Part shown: one piece after another, positions 51,609 to 61,154 of the stretch
Numbering within the stretch: position 1 is the stretch's first letter
How the letters are laid out: each line of letters begins with the position of its first letter
Assembly (NCBI GenBank): GCA_027577595.1
Contig: JANBRJ010000061.1
Coordinates: forward strand, 1-64,000
Direction: 5' to 3'
Length of the DNA stretch: 64,000 nucleotides
Source: Coemansia sp. RSA 487
Lineage: Eukaryota > Kickxellomycota > Kickxellomycetes > Kickxellales > Kickxellaceae
Notes under the pieces: generated by a model
What the model was told of the DNA's origin: nothing
Database searches by the model: none
What the model saw: only the letters and a program-made list of their open reading frames with translations
Position numbers and translations under genes: made by a program

Positions 51609-53546
51609 TTAGTTTTCGTCTTTGGAAGACTCGTGCTCCGTAGTTTCTGCCTTCTCGTTTTCCTCAGCCGTTGCTTCCACTTTCTCCTCTTTGTCTGCTA
51701 CAGCAGCAAGATCGGCCTTGCACTTGTCACATTCGCAGGTAAAGCGGTACGAGTTCTTCAGAAGCTTCTGCCTGGTCTGAACATCAAGCGATGCATCGAC
51801 GAAAGAGACATGCAGCTCGTCACCCTTTGCAACGGGCTTGAGCGTCTTGATCGCTGCTTTGGAGGTGTTGTCAGGGAACACAATCTGTACGTTAGGATCG
51901 CAGCTATGTGTAACATGCGACGATATCAAGTAGAGCGAAATGCCAACGGGGCTGGCCGAATGGTCGTCCCTGATAGTGTCCGATACGTGCGTAGCTTCAG
52001 TCTCCGCAGGGACATCGACGTCCTGGGCATTGTGGACGGCAAACGCGTTGTAGTCAAGCTTTCCCTTGAGCATCGTATAGCGTTCGCTGGTGACAAACTC
52101 GGTAAGCCCAGGGACGCTGCTGCTCATAAGCTCGCCAAGCTTCTTCAGCACCTCTGCGTCGGCGGCCGATGGGACCAGCTCCAAGTAGCGCATGCACTCC
52201 AGGTGCTCCCAGGTCGTGTATTCGTCAGCATCGGAGTCACCGGCGCCGTCCGATCCGCTGAGAGCGCCCAGAGCACGTGCAAGCTCCTTCTTCTTTTCGC
52301 GATCGACCAGGATGCCAAAGAACTTTGCAATCAGGATCGGCGCTAGCTCGTGTGTCTCCTTGACCAGTTCAGCAAACTGGCGTGCTTGAGCGCTGTCGCT
52401 CTTGGTGCACAGGAACTGGTGGTAGGCATCATAGGCGTCCTGGCGGCATTTTTCCGAGCAGTAGACTGCTTTGTGGCACTTGTCGCACTCGAGTGCATTG
52501 CTGCTGCTGCTGCCCTTGATCTCCTTTGTCTCTTCGGATTTTTCAGACCCGGAAGTGGCGTTATTCTCAGAAGCGTCCTTGAACTCGTCCTCTGTTTCAG
52601 CAGTGTTTCCCTCTGATTCCTGAGCATCCTCGTTTTTCTTTGCTTCGATCAGAGTATCGGTCTTTTCCCCCTCTACCTCCTTATCCTCTTCGGACTTCTC
52701 GGTAGCGTTTTGCTCTTCGCTGTCCTCCTTTTCAGCAGCTTCAGGATCGGATTTTTCTTCCGAGCGTGGCTCTGCGCTAGGAATAGACTTCATACAGTGG
52801 TCGCAGAACTGGCCGTTTTGTGCGCGTGGCAGTAGCGTGGAAACCACAGCCTCCTCTTCATAGATGGTTTCGCCAGCATCAAAGTCCTTAGTCGAGAACA
52901 ACGCGCGGTTGGGAACAATAACGTCGCTACCATTATCCGATTCGGCAGATAAGGGCTTCTTTGCCTTTGTCTTACCTTTGGGCTTTGCATCTGCCTTGTC
53001 CTTTTCAGCATTGTCTGTCTTGTTCTTGTCTTTAATCTGGACGTTCTTGCCCTTGGCCGGGAAGACATCAAAATAGCGCAACTGCTTTTGCCGGACCTCC
53101 TGGGCCATCATGGCCATCACTAGCTTGAAAACCTCGGGAGGTGTGGTCTTTTGGTAGATCATTACTAGCTCAACTGGATTCGGATACACCTTCAGCGCCT
53201 GGTAAAAGTGGCAGGCAGCCGACGAGTATGCCGAAGGTCCAGCGCTGCACAGAGTTTCTCCCTTGGACACCTGGGTCATGAAGAATTGTTCCTTCTCCTC
53301 AGGCGAGGCTGGAAGCTTATCTTTTGCAACTTCGTTCAAAAGCTCCATCGCAATATCGTTGATCGCATCAGGCGAGGTCTTATTGACATCGTCAGCCTTC
53401 TTCTCAACCTTCTTGCGATCGCGCTTCAGCTTGCGCCGGAACTTGCGGTCGTGGCGGCGCTTATAGTCGAAGTAGGCGATGTAGCCCAGTCCCGCAACAG
53501 CAGCGGTAACTGTGGCAGCAACAGCAATCGTCTTTCCGGTAACCAT
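51609..53546 (-). CDS. TOM20 mitochondrial import receptor fused to a MYND/SET (SMYD-like) domain
   Basis: One 645-residue frame starts at the ATG at 53544-53546. Residues 1-165 are Tom20: a membrane anchor (TIAVAATVTAAVAGLGYIAYF, 6-26), the basic FDYKRRHDRKFRRKLKR, and the receptor domain with EEKEQFFMTQV, CHFYQALKVYPNPVELVMIY and TPPEVFKLVMAM. A Lys/Asp-rich linker follows (165-210), then a SMYD-like region: NRALFSTKDFDAGETIYEEE (213-232), a MYND finger and the SET core with SSHVTHSCDPNV (542-553), GDELHVSFVD (575-584) and a post-SET CECDKC. The MYND cysteine pairs are 248/251 and 354/357, then 363, 367, His376 and 380. An acidic insertion of about 102 residues splits the first pair from the rest. 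The usual catalytic Tyr of the SET core is Phe582. The protein should sit in the outer membrane with all domains cytosolic. Activity is uncertain. Confidence 0.85.
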   Translation of the reverse strand: MVTGKTIAVAATVTAAVAGLGYIAYFDYKRRHDRKFRRKLKRDRKKVEKKADDVNKTSPDAINDIAMELLNEVAKDKLPASPEEKEQFFMTQVSKGETLCSAGPSAYSSAACHFYQALKVYPNPVELVMIYQKTTPPEVFKLVMAMMAQEVRQKQLRYFDVFPAKGKNVQIKDKNKTDNAEKDKADAKPKGKTKAKKPLSAESDNGSDVIVPNRALFSTKDFDAGETIYEEEAVVSTLLPRAQNGQFCDHCMKSIPSAEPRSEEKSDPEAAEKEDSEEQNATEKSEEDKEVEGEKTDTLIEAKKNEDAQESEGNTAETEDEFKDASENNATSGSEKSEETKEIKGSSSSNALECDKCHKAVYCSEKCRQDAYDAYHQFLCTKSDSAQARQFAELVKETHELAPILIAKFFGILVDREKKKELARALGALSGSDGAGDSDADEYTTWEHLECMRYLELVPSAADAEVLKKLGELMSSSVPGLTEFVTSERYTMLKGKLDYNAFAVHNAQDVDVPAETEATHVSDTIRDDHSASPVGISLYLISSHVTHSCDPNVQIVFPDNTSKAAIKTLKPVAKGDELHVSFVDASLDVQTRQKLLKNSYRFTCECDKCKADLAAVADKEEKVEATAEENEKAETTEHESSKDEN

Positions 53547-54495
53547 GTTTGCTCTGTCGTATTTATGCTTCAGTCCAAGTTAGTACACGAAGCGGTAATC
53601 ACCTAATTGCAAGAAATTCTGGAGAAAGATGTCGTCGTATTCGCCATGTGCTCTGGCTTAGTGAAAAGTTCGAAAGGGGGTACACCACCGTTGTTGCTGT
53701 GTCGATATCGTTAAGGATACAAACCTAAGTGTATTTGGCGAGCTGAAGTTTAGCGTGAGAATAGTAAAATATACGAAAGAAGGCAGAAGAAAAGAAGCGA
53801 GCAATGTTTTGTTGCCTCCAACTTGTGTATCAAATCCTGATGCTCTTGTGATTTAGATAAAGAAAATTACGCATAAGCTATCTTAAGAACAGCCCTAACC
53901 CGCTGAAAGTTTTTTCTTTGGCCACATGCTAATCTTGATACTTGATTAATCACGACATACGATCAACGTAAACCAAAAAAAAATACTCCGCTATACGGAA
54001 CAATTCGGAAATTGTTGAAGGGGAGAACAATTCACAAATAAGATTTGTCCATTTTTCAGCTTCGTGCTTTTTATTGGCTGAATGAACCACCGACCCCTTC
54101 TTCCCCTTTTTCTCTTATGCACTGACCAAGTGTATAATCACAATTGTTTTTTTCTCCTGATCGATGGGATCGATGTGGTTGCATATTTCTGATCATCACT
54201 TTTTATCTTTATTTAAAAAATTCCTCCGCTTCTCATGATAAAAATATTGACTCGGTGGAATGTTGGTGTTTTTCAACAATCTCTAAAATCCAAAAAAGCC
54301 AATATCTGAAACAACAACAGGTGGAATGGCATGTTCGGAACATGTATAAAAGAAATAGTGTCAAGATATGCAACAAATAAAGAATTTACGTGTATACTCA
54401 ATTCTCACATGACAACAGAATGGTAGACAAAAATTTACTAAAGGTTCCTGTGGCATCTCACCGGAGGAAGCTGACCAACGGCGGTTGCAGGTTTT
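53547..54495. other. Intergenic
   Basis: About 950 bp holding the TOM20-SET gene promoter side (left) and the 3' flank of CTU1 (right). Nothing else recognised. Confidence 0.5.
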
Positions 54496-55650
54496 TTACG
54501 CAGTGCTGTCTGGAATGCACGCACATGCTTTTCTTTCTCCGCCGCATGCGGCAGATGAGCATGGGGATGCACCAGCGTGTTTCAGCCGCCGGTCGCGCAT
54601 AGCCTGGGCCTTCTCACGCAGCCGTTCAAAGTGCACTGGCTCCACAGCTTTCCCAACATTGTGCACGGTAGGCTCAGAAGCAAGGATCTCCTGGGCATGG
54701 CGTGCCGACTTGGCAATCCCAAGCTTGGGCAACCCGCGCTCCAAGCCTTCAAGCAGCACGCATGCCTTGCACAGGGCGTTAGACGAGATGTATCCGCACT
54801 TCTCGCACTGCGTCAGCGTGGGCAGCTGGACGTCCGACGCCACGCGCATTGCCTCACCCGAGTGGATGATGTCGAGAATGGCCGATGGGCGGACAAACTC
54901 CAGATCCTTGAGGAACTCACGCGCGTAGCCGCGGTATGCGTTGGGCGAGTACGTGCACTCTGTCGAGAAGTAGTCGAGGCGCCTGAGATACGCGTACATG
55001 ACGATCTCCTTCTCGTACGCGTACTTGAACGGCTTTGACCGGGCAATGTATCCGTCGCCGGCAGTAGTGATCTCAGTGCATCGGCTCAGGCGCGGGATGT
55101 CTCCGCGGAACAGATTCATCAGAATTGTCTCGGCAACATCGTCTGCATTGTGGCCCGTGACAATGTGGTCGAGATCGAGCATCAGTGCACCGCGATCGAG
55201 CGCCTGGCGCCGGAACACGCCGCAGAACGTGCAGTTGTTTTTGCGCCCCACTGTTTCCACGATGGCGTCCATCGACCATCCATACAACTGCTCGTACGAT
55301 ACAATGAGTAATGGCAGCCCGTACTGCTCCTTGTTGCGCTTGACTGTCTCCAGCGAATCATCGCGGTACCCCGAGATGCCCTCGTCCACAGAGAGGAGAT
55401 ACAGCTCAAGCCCGTAGTCATGCCGTTCATTCAGCGTCTTCATCACATACGCCAGCACCGTCGAGTCCTTGCCACCTGATGCGCCAATGCCGACGCGGTC
55501 ACCCCGCCTGAACAGCTTGCTCTCGACTATGGTGTTGTGGATCTCCGTTTCAAACACGTAGTAGAAGCATTCATTGCATATGCGCTGTCCAGTCTTGGGC
55601 CGCCGCAGGATAGCCCTTGCGTCGTGGCATATTTCACACTTGCGTGGCAT
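54496..55650 (-). CDS. NCS6: Cytoplasmic tRNA 2-thiolation protein 1 (Ctu1/Ncs6)
   Basis: The start is set at the ATG at 55648-55650 (384 residues), since [20 protein letters not shown] is the family's N-terminus. It has the N-terminal zinc ribbon (CEIC, CNEC), the PP-loop [14 protein letters not shown], then [17 protein letters not shown]. The substrate-binding CTFCG (Cys-x-x-Cys) and [20 protein letters not shown] follow. A second zinc site is [16 protein letters not shown]. With Ctu2/Ncs2 it activates and thiolates U34 of tRNA-Lys, Gln and Glu, making mcm5s2U in the cytosol using Urm1-derived sulfur. The whole protein is present in one exon. The intergenic region to its right is shared with the divergent Zn2Cys6 gene. 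Confidence 0.95.
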   Translation of the reverse strand: MPRKCEICHDARAILRRPKTGQRICNECFYYVFETEIHNTIVESKLFRRGDRVGIGASGGKDSTVLAYVMKTLNERHDYGLELYLLSVDEGISGYRDDSLETVKRNKEQYGLPLLIVSYEQLYGWSMDAIVETVGRKNNCTFCGVFRRQALDRGALMLDLDHIVTGHNADDVAETILMNLFRGDIPRLSRCTEITTAGDGYIARSKPFKYAYEKEIVMYAYLRRLDYFSTECTYSPNAYRGYAREFLKDLEFVRPSAILDIIHSGEAMRVASDVQLPTLTQCEKCGYISSNALCKACVLLEGLERGLPKLGIAKSARHAQEILASEPTVHNVGKAVEPVHFERLREKAQAMRDRRLKHAGASPCSSAACGGERKACACIPDSTA

Positions 55651-56859
55651 TTTCCTTCGTATTGCAAATGAGCTGGATTTCGATGTGGGATGTTGCAAGA
55701 TATGCGCTGATTGTGTTGTGCTGTGTGGTGACTCAAATATACAAATATCCCTGTCCACTCGATCAAAGTCGGACGTTTATTTTCTTGCTGGAGAGATCCA
55801 GAGAATGTCGAGCGATGTGGCAATATAAACAAAGCAGTAAGCGGAGAATTCGCGCTTTGAAGGCAGCAGTAGATTATTAAAAAGCGTTCGGGAAAACAAG
55901 GGACTATAGGCGCTGGTTGTGCAAATAGCCAGCTATGGCCAGCCAGAAAATATCCTTGCGCACCTGCTCTTGTGTACAGGATTATGGTGCGTGTGTGCCC
56001 TATCAGAAATTCGCCTGCTTTTCCTTTTGGCAAACCCGTGCGGCAATTTCCTTGGTCTGACCCGTTGTTCCAGAGAGATTCATGGTTTGTGAAAATAACA
56101 GGACCACGCAAGAGCGAGCTCTGCCTTTGCTTGTTTCTCTCTCGAAATGGGCACATGCGCTACTGTGGCACGTCTTTACGCAATTAATCGGCTGCAGTCT
56201 GCGGCACTGGTCACCAAAGTCTCCTCCGCCTTTTCCTCCCTCACCACCAAACACAATGCCCAAGCTTTGGCAAATGCCTCGACTTTTCCGCTCCACACAA
56301 GGCAACCGGCGGACGTTGTCTCACACGCTCAGAAGTAATGAAAAATGGATGGAGGCGGCCCGGAATGACAAGCAGCAAACAAGGGAGAAATGTCAAACAA
56401 CGGGGAAATTTCACACCTGGACAATGATCAAAGCGCCTCCCCTCCCCACTGGGGGTGCTCATCACCCACCCATTGCTCCCTCCGTGCACGCCCTGTGGAC
56501 GCTTTTCCTCCGGCTGATGCGCTCCTGTCGGGAATTTTTGCCGCTGCCATTGCCAAACATCCTCCCCCATCTTTTTTCCCACTCCCAGTCATGCCAAAAA
56601 AAGTCCCAGAGTTCTGCCCCGCCCGCATTGCCCTCTCCCTCTCTGCGATGTTTAAATAAGCTCATGAGCGGCTTGTTATTAAAAACCAGCGCTATTTCCC
56701 CCTGTCCTCAGCTGAGCTATTATTTCTCTAACTATTTCCCTTTCTCCTCTTGCTCTGCACAAACTTTAGGTAGCATCCCATCTTTTCCTTTTATATTGCT
56801 TGTGTCTGGTTTCCTATTCTTATATTTTCCACATAAACACAACATTGCTTGTAAATAAT
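55651..56859. other. Intergenic, divergent promoter region
   Basis: About 1.2 kb between CTU1/NCS6 (leftward) and the Zn2Cys6 gene (rightward). Frames such as 56082-56858 overlap others on both strands and show no family words. The right end is a C/T-rich leader. Confidence 0.5.
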
Positions 56860-58515
56860 ATGGATGCCGTCAAAGAGACCAGCCCCTGTGAGCAGGTCCC
56901 ATCCACAGCCACGGCTCACCAGCCAGCCCCAAAGCCCCCGCGCAGTGGACGCGGCGCAAAACCCCATGTCCCAAGCGCTTGCACAAACTGCAAAAAGGCA
57001 CACCTGGCATGCGATCTCCAGCGGCCCTGCCGCCGTTGTGTCAAATCTGACAAGTGTGACACGTGCAAGGATGTTCAGCACAAAAAGCGTGGCCGCCCAC
57101 GCTCAAAGGACAAGAAGGTACTGGCAGGCAGCTCTGAAAAGTCGCAGATGGAAGGCCAGATGTTCCAGTTTTCCTTTACATCGCCTGCTGCTGCCAACTC
57201 TTCCTCCTCCTCCTCTGCCAGCAGCGGCGCACAATGCAGCAGCGTGTCTGCCACATCGGTCTTATCGCCGGCATCGCCCTTATCGCATGCTTCATCGCCA
57301 ACCGCCACTACCCCTGTTTCAGCCATAGCATCGACAGGGACAACAGCCGTCTCTTCAGCTCCATCAGCAGCCACCGCTGCCATCTCCCACGGATCCCTTC
57401 CACCGTCTCCAGTGCTGCATCGCAGAGGCGCTGTTCCGAAGTATCCCACGGCCAGCCGCGCACAGGCCCCGCTGCCGCTACTCTCATCAACTGCCGAAGA
57501 ATCCGCCGCTGCCCCTGCCCCTGCCCCAAGCACTCCCACAACATCCTACCTTTTCCTGACGCCGGCACTGCTCTGTCTGCGTCTTGAGGAGCTGAGCAGA
57601 ACCGGCGGCAACGCGCTTCTCGGCTACTCGCTGCTCAGTCTTATCAACCGCAACGTGATGGATTTTATGAGCGAGCACGACAAGCACAGTGTATTCAACA
57701 CCTTTGAAACTATCAGACAGAAGCTGTCATCTCGCCTGGCGCAGAGCCCGTCACGGGTGTATTCCCACGCAGTCCTCGGCCATCCACCTCCTGCTGTCGA
57801 TCCCAATACTTTCCAAGCGCTGCCGGTTGACCGCCTGTTGCAAAGAGTATGCGCCGATGTGAGCGGAAATGTGCGTGCTCACATGCGCACAGCTGCTGGC
57901 TGCTACGACCTATTTGATATTCACATTTATGTGGGCGCCGTCTCCAAGCCCCCGTCGTTGACTGCAGCCACCAAGGGCGTCGCCGGTCTCACCCTCGACG
58001 AAGTATACTTTGTCTGCCGCATCGCAAAATTCGATGCGCTGAGTGCTGTTGCATCCTCGCCGCACGCTGCTTCGGCTGCTCTGCCGCACATTGCCCCACA
58101 TCAGCCCATGTTCCGCGGTTCTATCCGCAAGAACAGCTTCGAGGACCAGCACCACGTGGACTTGATGGCAAGCCAGCACCAAGCCAAGCGCCATCGCGTT
58201 GCAGAGACTGCCGCAAACCCCAGCGCACTCTATCTGCTGGCTACCGTGACCGATAGCAGCAGCAGCAGTGCCTCTAGCAATGCAAGCGACAAGCAGTCGA
58301 ATGCATCGTCAAAGTATTCTACCGTGTCGTCGTCGCCGATGCTAACCACTCCTTCGCCTTCGCTTGTTGCTTCTGTACCTCCACGCGTCAGCACATTGCC
58401 GCCGCTGTCTGATCTGCTGAAGCTGCTTGACACCACCGGCAAACCTCAACAGCAACAGCAGCAGCGCTGCTCGTTGCCATCATCATTCCATACAAAGAGC
58501 TTCATCTCTCTGTAA
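56860..58515 (+). CDS. Zn2Cys6 fungal transcription factor with PAS-like region
   Basis: The start is set at the ATG at 56860-56862 (551 residues). The Zn2Cys6 finger is about 39-68: CTNCKKAHLACDLQRPCRRC followed by CDTC, then the basic HKKRGRPRSKDKK. The middle (about 70-230) is Ser/Ala/Thr-rich. Residues about 230-400 contain FLTPALLCLRLEELSRTGGN, DFMSEHDKHSVFNTFETIRQ and LDEVYFVCRIAKFDAL, compatible with a PAS-type fold as found in Ert1/AcuK-like and related zygomycete factors. The tail is Ser-rich and ends in a poly-Gln stretch. The KKxHLACD finger plus HKKRGRPR tail differs from Ert1, so an exact orthologue cannot be named. It should bind CGG-containing promoter sites as a nuclear activator or repressor. 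Confidence 0.8.
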   Translation: MDAVKETSPCEQVPSTATAHQPAPKPPRSGRGAKPHVPSACTNCKKAHLACDLQRPCRRCVKSDKCDTCKDVQHKKRGRPRSKDKKVLAGSSEKSQMEGQMFQFSFTSPAAANSSSSSSASSGAQCSSVSATSVLSPASPLSHASSPTATTPVSAIASTGTTAVSSAPSAATAAISHGSLPPSPVLHRRGAVPKYPTASRAQAPLPLLSSTAEESAAAPAPAPSTPTTSYLFLTPALLCLRLEELSRTGGNALLGYSLLSLINRNVMDFMSEHDKHSVFNTFETIRQKLSSRLAQSPSRVYSHAVLGHPPPAVDPNTFQALPVDRLLQRVCADVSGNVRAHMRTAAGCYDLFDIHIYVGAVSKPPSLTAATKGVAGLTLDEVYFVCRIAKFDALSAVASSPHAASAALPHIAPHQPMFRGSIRKNSFEDQHHVDLMASQHQAKRHRVAETAANPSALYLLATVTDSSSSSASSNASDKQSNASSKYSTVSSSPMLTTPSPSLVASVPPRVSTLPPLSDLLKLLDTTGKPQQQQQQRCSLPSSFHTKSFISL

Positions 58516-59117
58516 ATGCCATCCCACCCCCTTCTCACATGTAGTATTTTCTAGCCCTTAATTGCACATTAGCTATAGCCTAGCTTTTTCTCTATTGGCA
58601 TCATGTATAATTTAACTCTTTTTTGGAATCTATCGGGTTTGCGAAAGTGTCGGCGATTTATGCAGCGTGAGCCAGGAAGGATCAAAGGTCTTTGAAAGTG
58701 AAATTCTCCGCGTTTGCTCTTATGGAAAATATCGCCCGAGTTGCCTTATTTGTAGGCCGCCAACTTTTTCTAATGCAATGGGCAGTAGTTTTGCGACAGA
58801 TCGGAAGATAACGGGTGCGCGATTTTTCAGCTCGCATTATATTGTATTTTCAATGGATCTGCGTGAGACCCAGAGAGATGGACCTATCGGAGAAATCCAC
58901 ACCGCACAGAAGCGCACTCGATTCCATGCACCCGATTCCATGCACCACCGAGCTGAAAATGTCGGTTTCGGAACATTTCTGAAATGGCAGCACATTGTAC
59001 AGTTTGATTCGTAAGGTGGATGGCATGTTACTTTTTTTTTTTTGGATTTTCAAGTAGGCAAAATGATGTCTTATTTTTATAAATGCATTTATGAAAAATC
59101 ATCCGCATTCGGCACTA
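58516..59117. other. Intergenic
   Basis: About 600 bp between the convergent Zn2Cys6 and SLD5 genes. It contains a 13-base direct repeat (GATTCCATGCACC) twice in tandem near 58920-58944. No gene recognised. Confidence 0.5.
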
Positions 59118-59976
59118 TCAGATCAGCTCCACTTTGCCGTTTTCAAGAAGATTGCGGATTATGCTGTACCGAGTGATGAAGATATTGTTGCGCTTCATAA
59201 AAATCGGGTCCTCGCTACACAAAAACAAGCAGAACACAGGTGATGCCACACATATAATATTAGCCATGTGTAATTGGCTAAAAAAGAAGGATTACAATAT
59301 ATACACAGCTAGCAGCTGTTGCTAGGCTTGTAGCAACTTACCTTGCTTCAAACTGAAACTCGCCAACGTTTGCGCGCACCTTGCAAAACACTGCAGAATC
59401 CAGGTCCGGTTTTCCCACCATATCGAGTCCCTTGATACCTGACTCGTTCACGTCACGCAGATGTGGAGGAAGCTGGTCAAGAAATGACCTCCGAACATGC
59501 TTGTCACCCAGCTCCACAAAGCCACTTGCGTAATCGAGCTCATTCTGCGACAACCGTCCCCTGTATACTGGGTCGTTGGTGTAATGACGCGCATACTGCT
59601 CGATCTTGTAGAGCCTTGTTCTCAGATACGACCGGACTAGGTATTTTACGCGATCGACGTCCATTTTGAGAATGTTGGCGACGAGTGCAGGCTGTGACGG
59701 GATCCTCTGGAGCTGAAAGTCCGCCAGCTCCATTAGGTTTTCGATGGCTGTGCCCTCGTATTCGAGTATATCTGGCGCTGCGCGCTCGTTGGTCAATGCA
59801 CGCGTCAGTATGGTTAGGTCATCTTCCATCAGGTCCTCATATTCTTCCTCTTCCTCTTCTGTTTCTGCCCGTTCGTCGGCTGGGGCGTCGTTCTCGATAT
59901 CCATTGTATCTGGTGCTGATGCGTTCATATCAGTGGCGGAATCGCCACCAAAGCCAAGGCTGTCTTCGTTATCCAT
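59118..59976 (-). CDS. SLD5: GINS complex subunit Sld5
   Basis: Exon 1 is 59342-59976 (ATG at 59974-59976) and exon 2 is 59118-59214, with a 127-nt intron (59215-59341, GTAAGT...TAG) splitting a Ser codon. The product is 243 residues. An acidic N-terminus leads to the A domain: MEDDLTILTRALTNERAAPD, ILEYEGTAIENLMELADFQL, LKMDVDRVKYLVRSYLRTRLYKIE, YASGFVELGDKHVRRSFLD. Exon 2 restores the B-domain end: EDPIFMKRNNIFITRYSIIR and LENGKVELI, the usual Sld5 end. GINS is the core of the CMG replicative helicase (Cdc45-Mcm2-7-GINS). Confidence 0.9.
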
Positions 59977-60358
59977 TAACGTGTCCTCTGTATGGTTACG
60001 CTATGAAATTACGCTAAATACAGCAAATGTAAACAAAACTAAGAAAACGCACAAATTAAAAGTTAATGCAAAGCTTGCTCGATACCTCCAGAACTTTTAT
60101 CTGTTGTGGTGAACAGGTAGAGAAAATCCACAAAGGGGCAAAAAGCCATACTATTCGTAAGACGGCTTCCTTGCTTGCCAAACTCTAGCCTTCTTTACAG
60201 CTTTTCATTCTGTGTCTTTGTATTTCATTTCTCTGTTTTTTTTACTTTCGTGTGTACTTTTTCTTTTTCTTTTTACTCGATTTCAGGACAACGTTTCATC
60301 CATTCCTATCTCTACTAGCTCAATCGAATCAGGCTTTCAACAACAAGACAAATACGAA
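59977..60358. other. Intergenic, divergent promoter region (SLD5 / ARPC5)
   Basis: About 380 bp. The right half is strongly T/C-rich and reads like the ARPC5 5' leader. Nothing else recognised. Confidence 0.5.
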
Positions 60359-60820
60359 ATGGCGCATCGCAAACTTGCAATTGATGGCTTCGATGAGGAG
60401 CACCAGCAGATAGCTCAGCAAATGCAATACCTGAGCACAAAGTCGGGCTCTGAAGTAGCGTCGTTGGTCGACCAAAAAGCATCTGCCGTGCGTGCTGCCA
60501 TCACCCGCGGCAATTCGGCTGAAGCCCTGGAAAAGGCACTCTCTGAGCCGCCATACGGACACGGACTAGAAGCGGCGCAGTCAGCAAACGCCCTTCTTGT
60601 TGCCGAAGTGCTGATGGCCACTAGGACGCAGGAAGTCAACGATGTTGTGACCAGTCTTTCCGAGGACAATCGTGACGTTCTGCTAAAGTACATCTACCAT
60701 GGGCTTGCGCATCCGGCAGAGTTCAACTGCGGTGTGCTTCTGAGCTGGCACGAGCGTGTGGTCGAGGCAGGCGGTCTTGGCTCCATCGTCCGTGTGATGG
60801 CTGACCGGAAATCCATCTGA
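60359..60820 (+). CDS. ARPC5: Actin-related protein 2/3 complex subunit 5 (ARPC5/Arc15)
   Basis: 153 residues from the ATG at 60359-60361, close to the usual 150. An upstream in-frame extension reads as leader, so this ATG fits the family start MAHRKLAIDGFDEE. It contains QKASAVRAAITRGNSAEALE, LVAEVLMATRTQEVNDVV, LLKYIYHGLAHPAEFNCGVL and LSWHERVVEAGGLGSIVRVM, all hallmark ARPC5 blocks. It is the 16-kDa subunit of Arp2/3, which nucleates branched actin at endocytic patches. No intron. Confidence 0.93.
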   Translation: MAHRKLAIDGFDEEHQQIAQQMQYLSTKSGSEVASLVDQKASAVRAAITRGNSAEALEKALSEPPYGHGLEAAQSANALLVAEVLMATRTQEVNDVVTSLSEDNRDVLLKYIYHGLAHPAEFNCGVLLSWHERVVEAGGLGSIVRVMADRKSI

Positions 60821-61154
60821 TTTTCTTTAATGCTGTTTTTAATTTCTATCAATCGTGTCGTTATAGCTTCATGACATCTGAATGCATTCGATGATAACGT
60901 TGCGGTAACACTCTTTTGCGTCTTGTGCATGGGGCTGCCTGTTTTGAACACGTATCTGCTACATTTCATAAGACGAACCATGATCAGTGGTAGTAGTGTC
61001 TCAGGATTTTTGTTAGTGCAACGTCACTGTTGATCGGGAAGTATTATAATCTGATTACAAGCTTTGCCAAAAAATTTCGAAACGAAATTTGCAACCAGAA
61101 AAATACTTTGCTTCTATTTTCTGTTTTTCTTGAATAACCAATATTTTTTAAATT
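60821..61154. other. Intergenic
   Basis: About 330 bp, AT-rich. Upstream region of the unknown gene at 61155. Nothing else recognised. Confidence 0.5.

Noticed and set aside
56082-56858. A 258-codon plus-strand frame before the Zn2Cys6 gene
   Set aside because: Overlaps several frames on both strands and a C/T-rich leader; Ser/Pro/Leu content without any domain.
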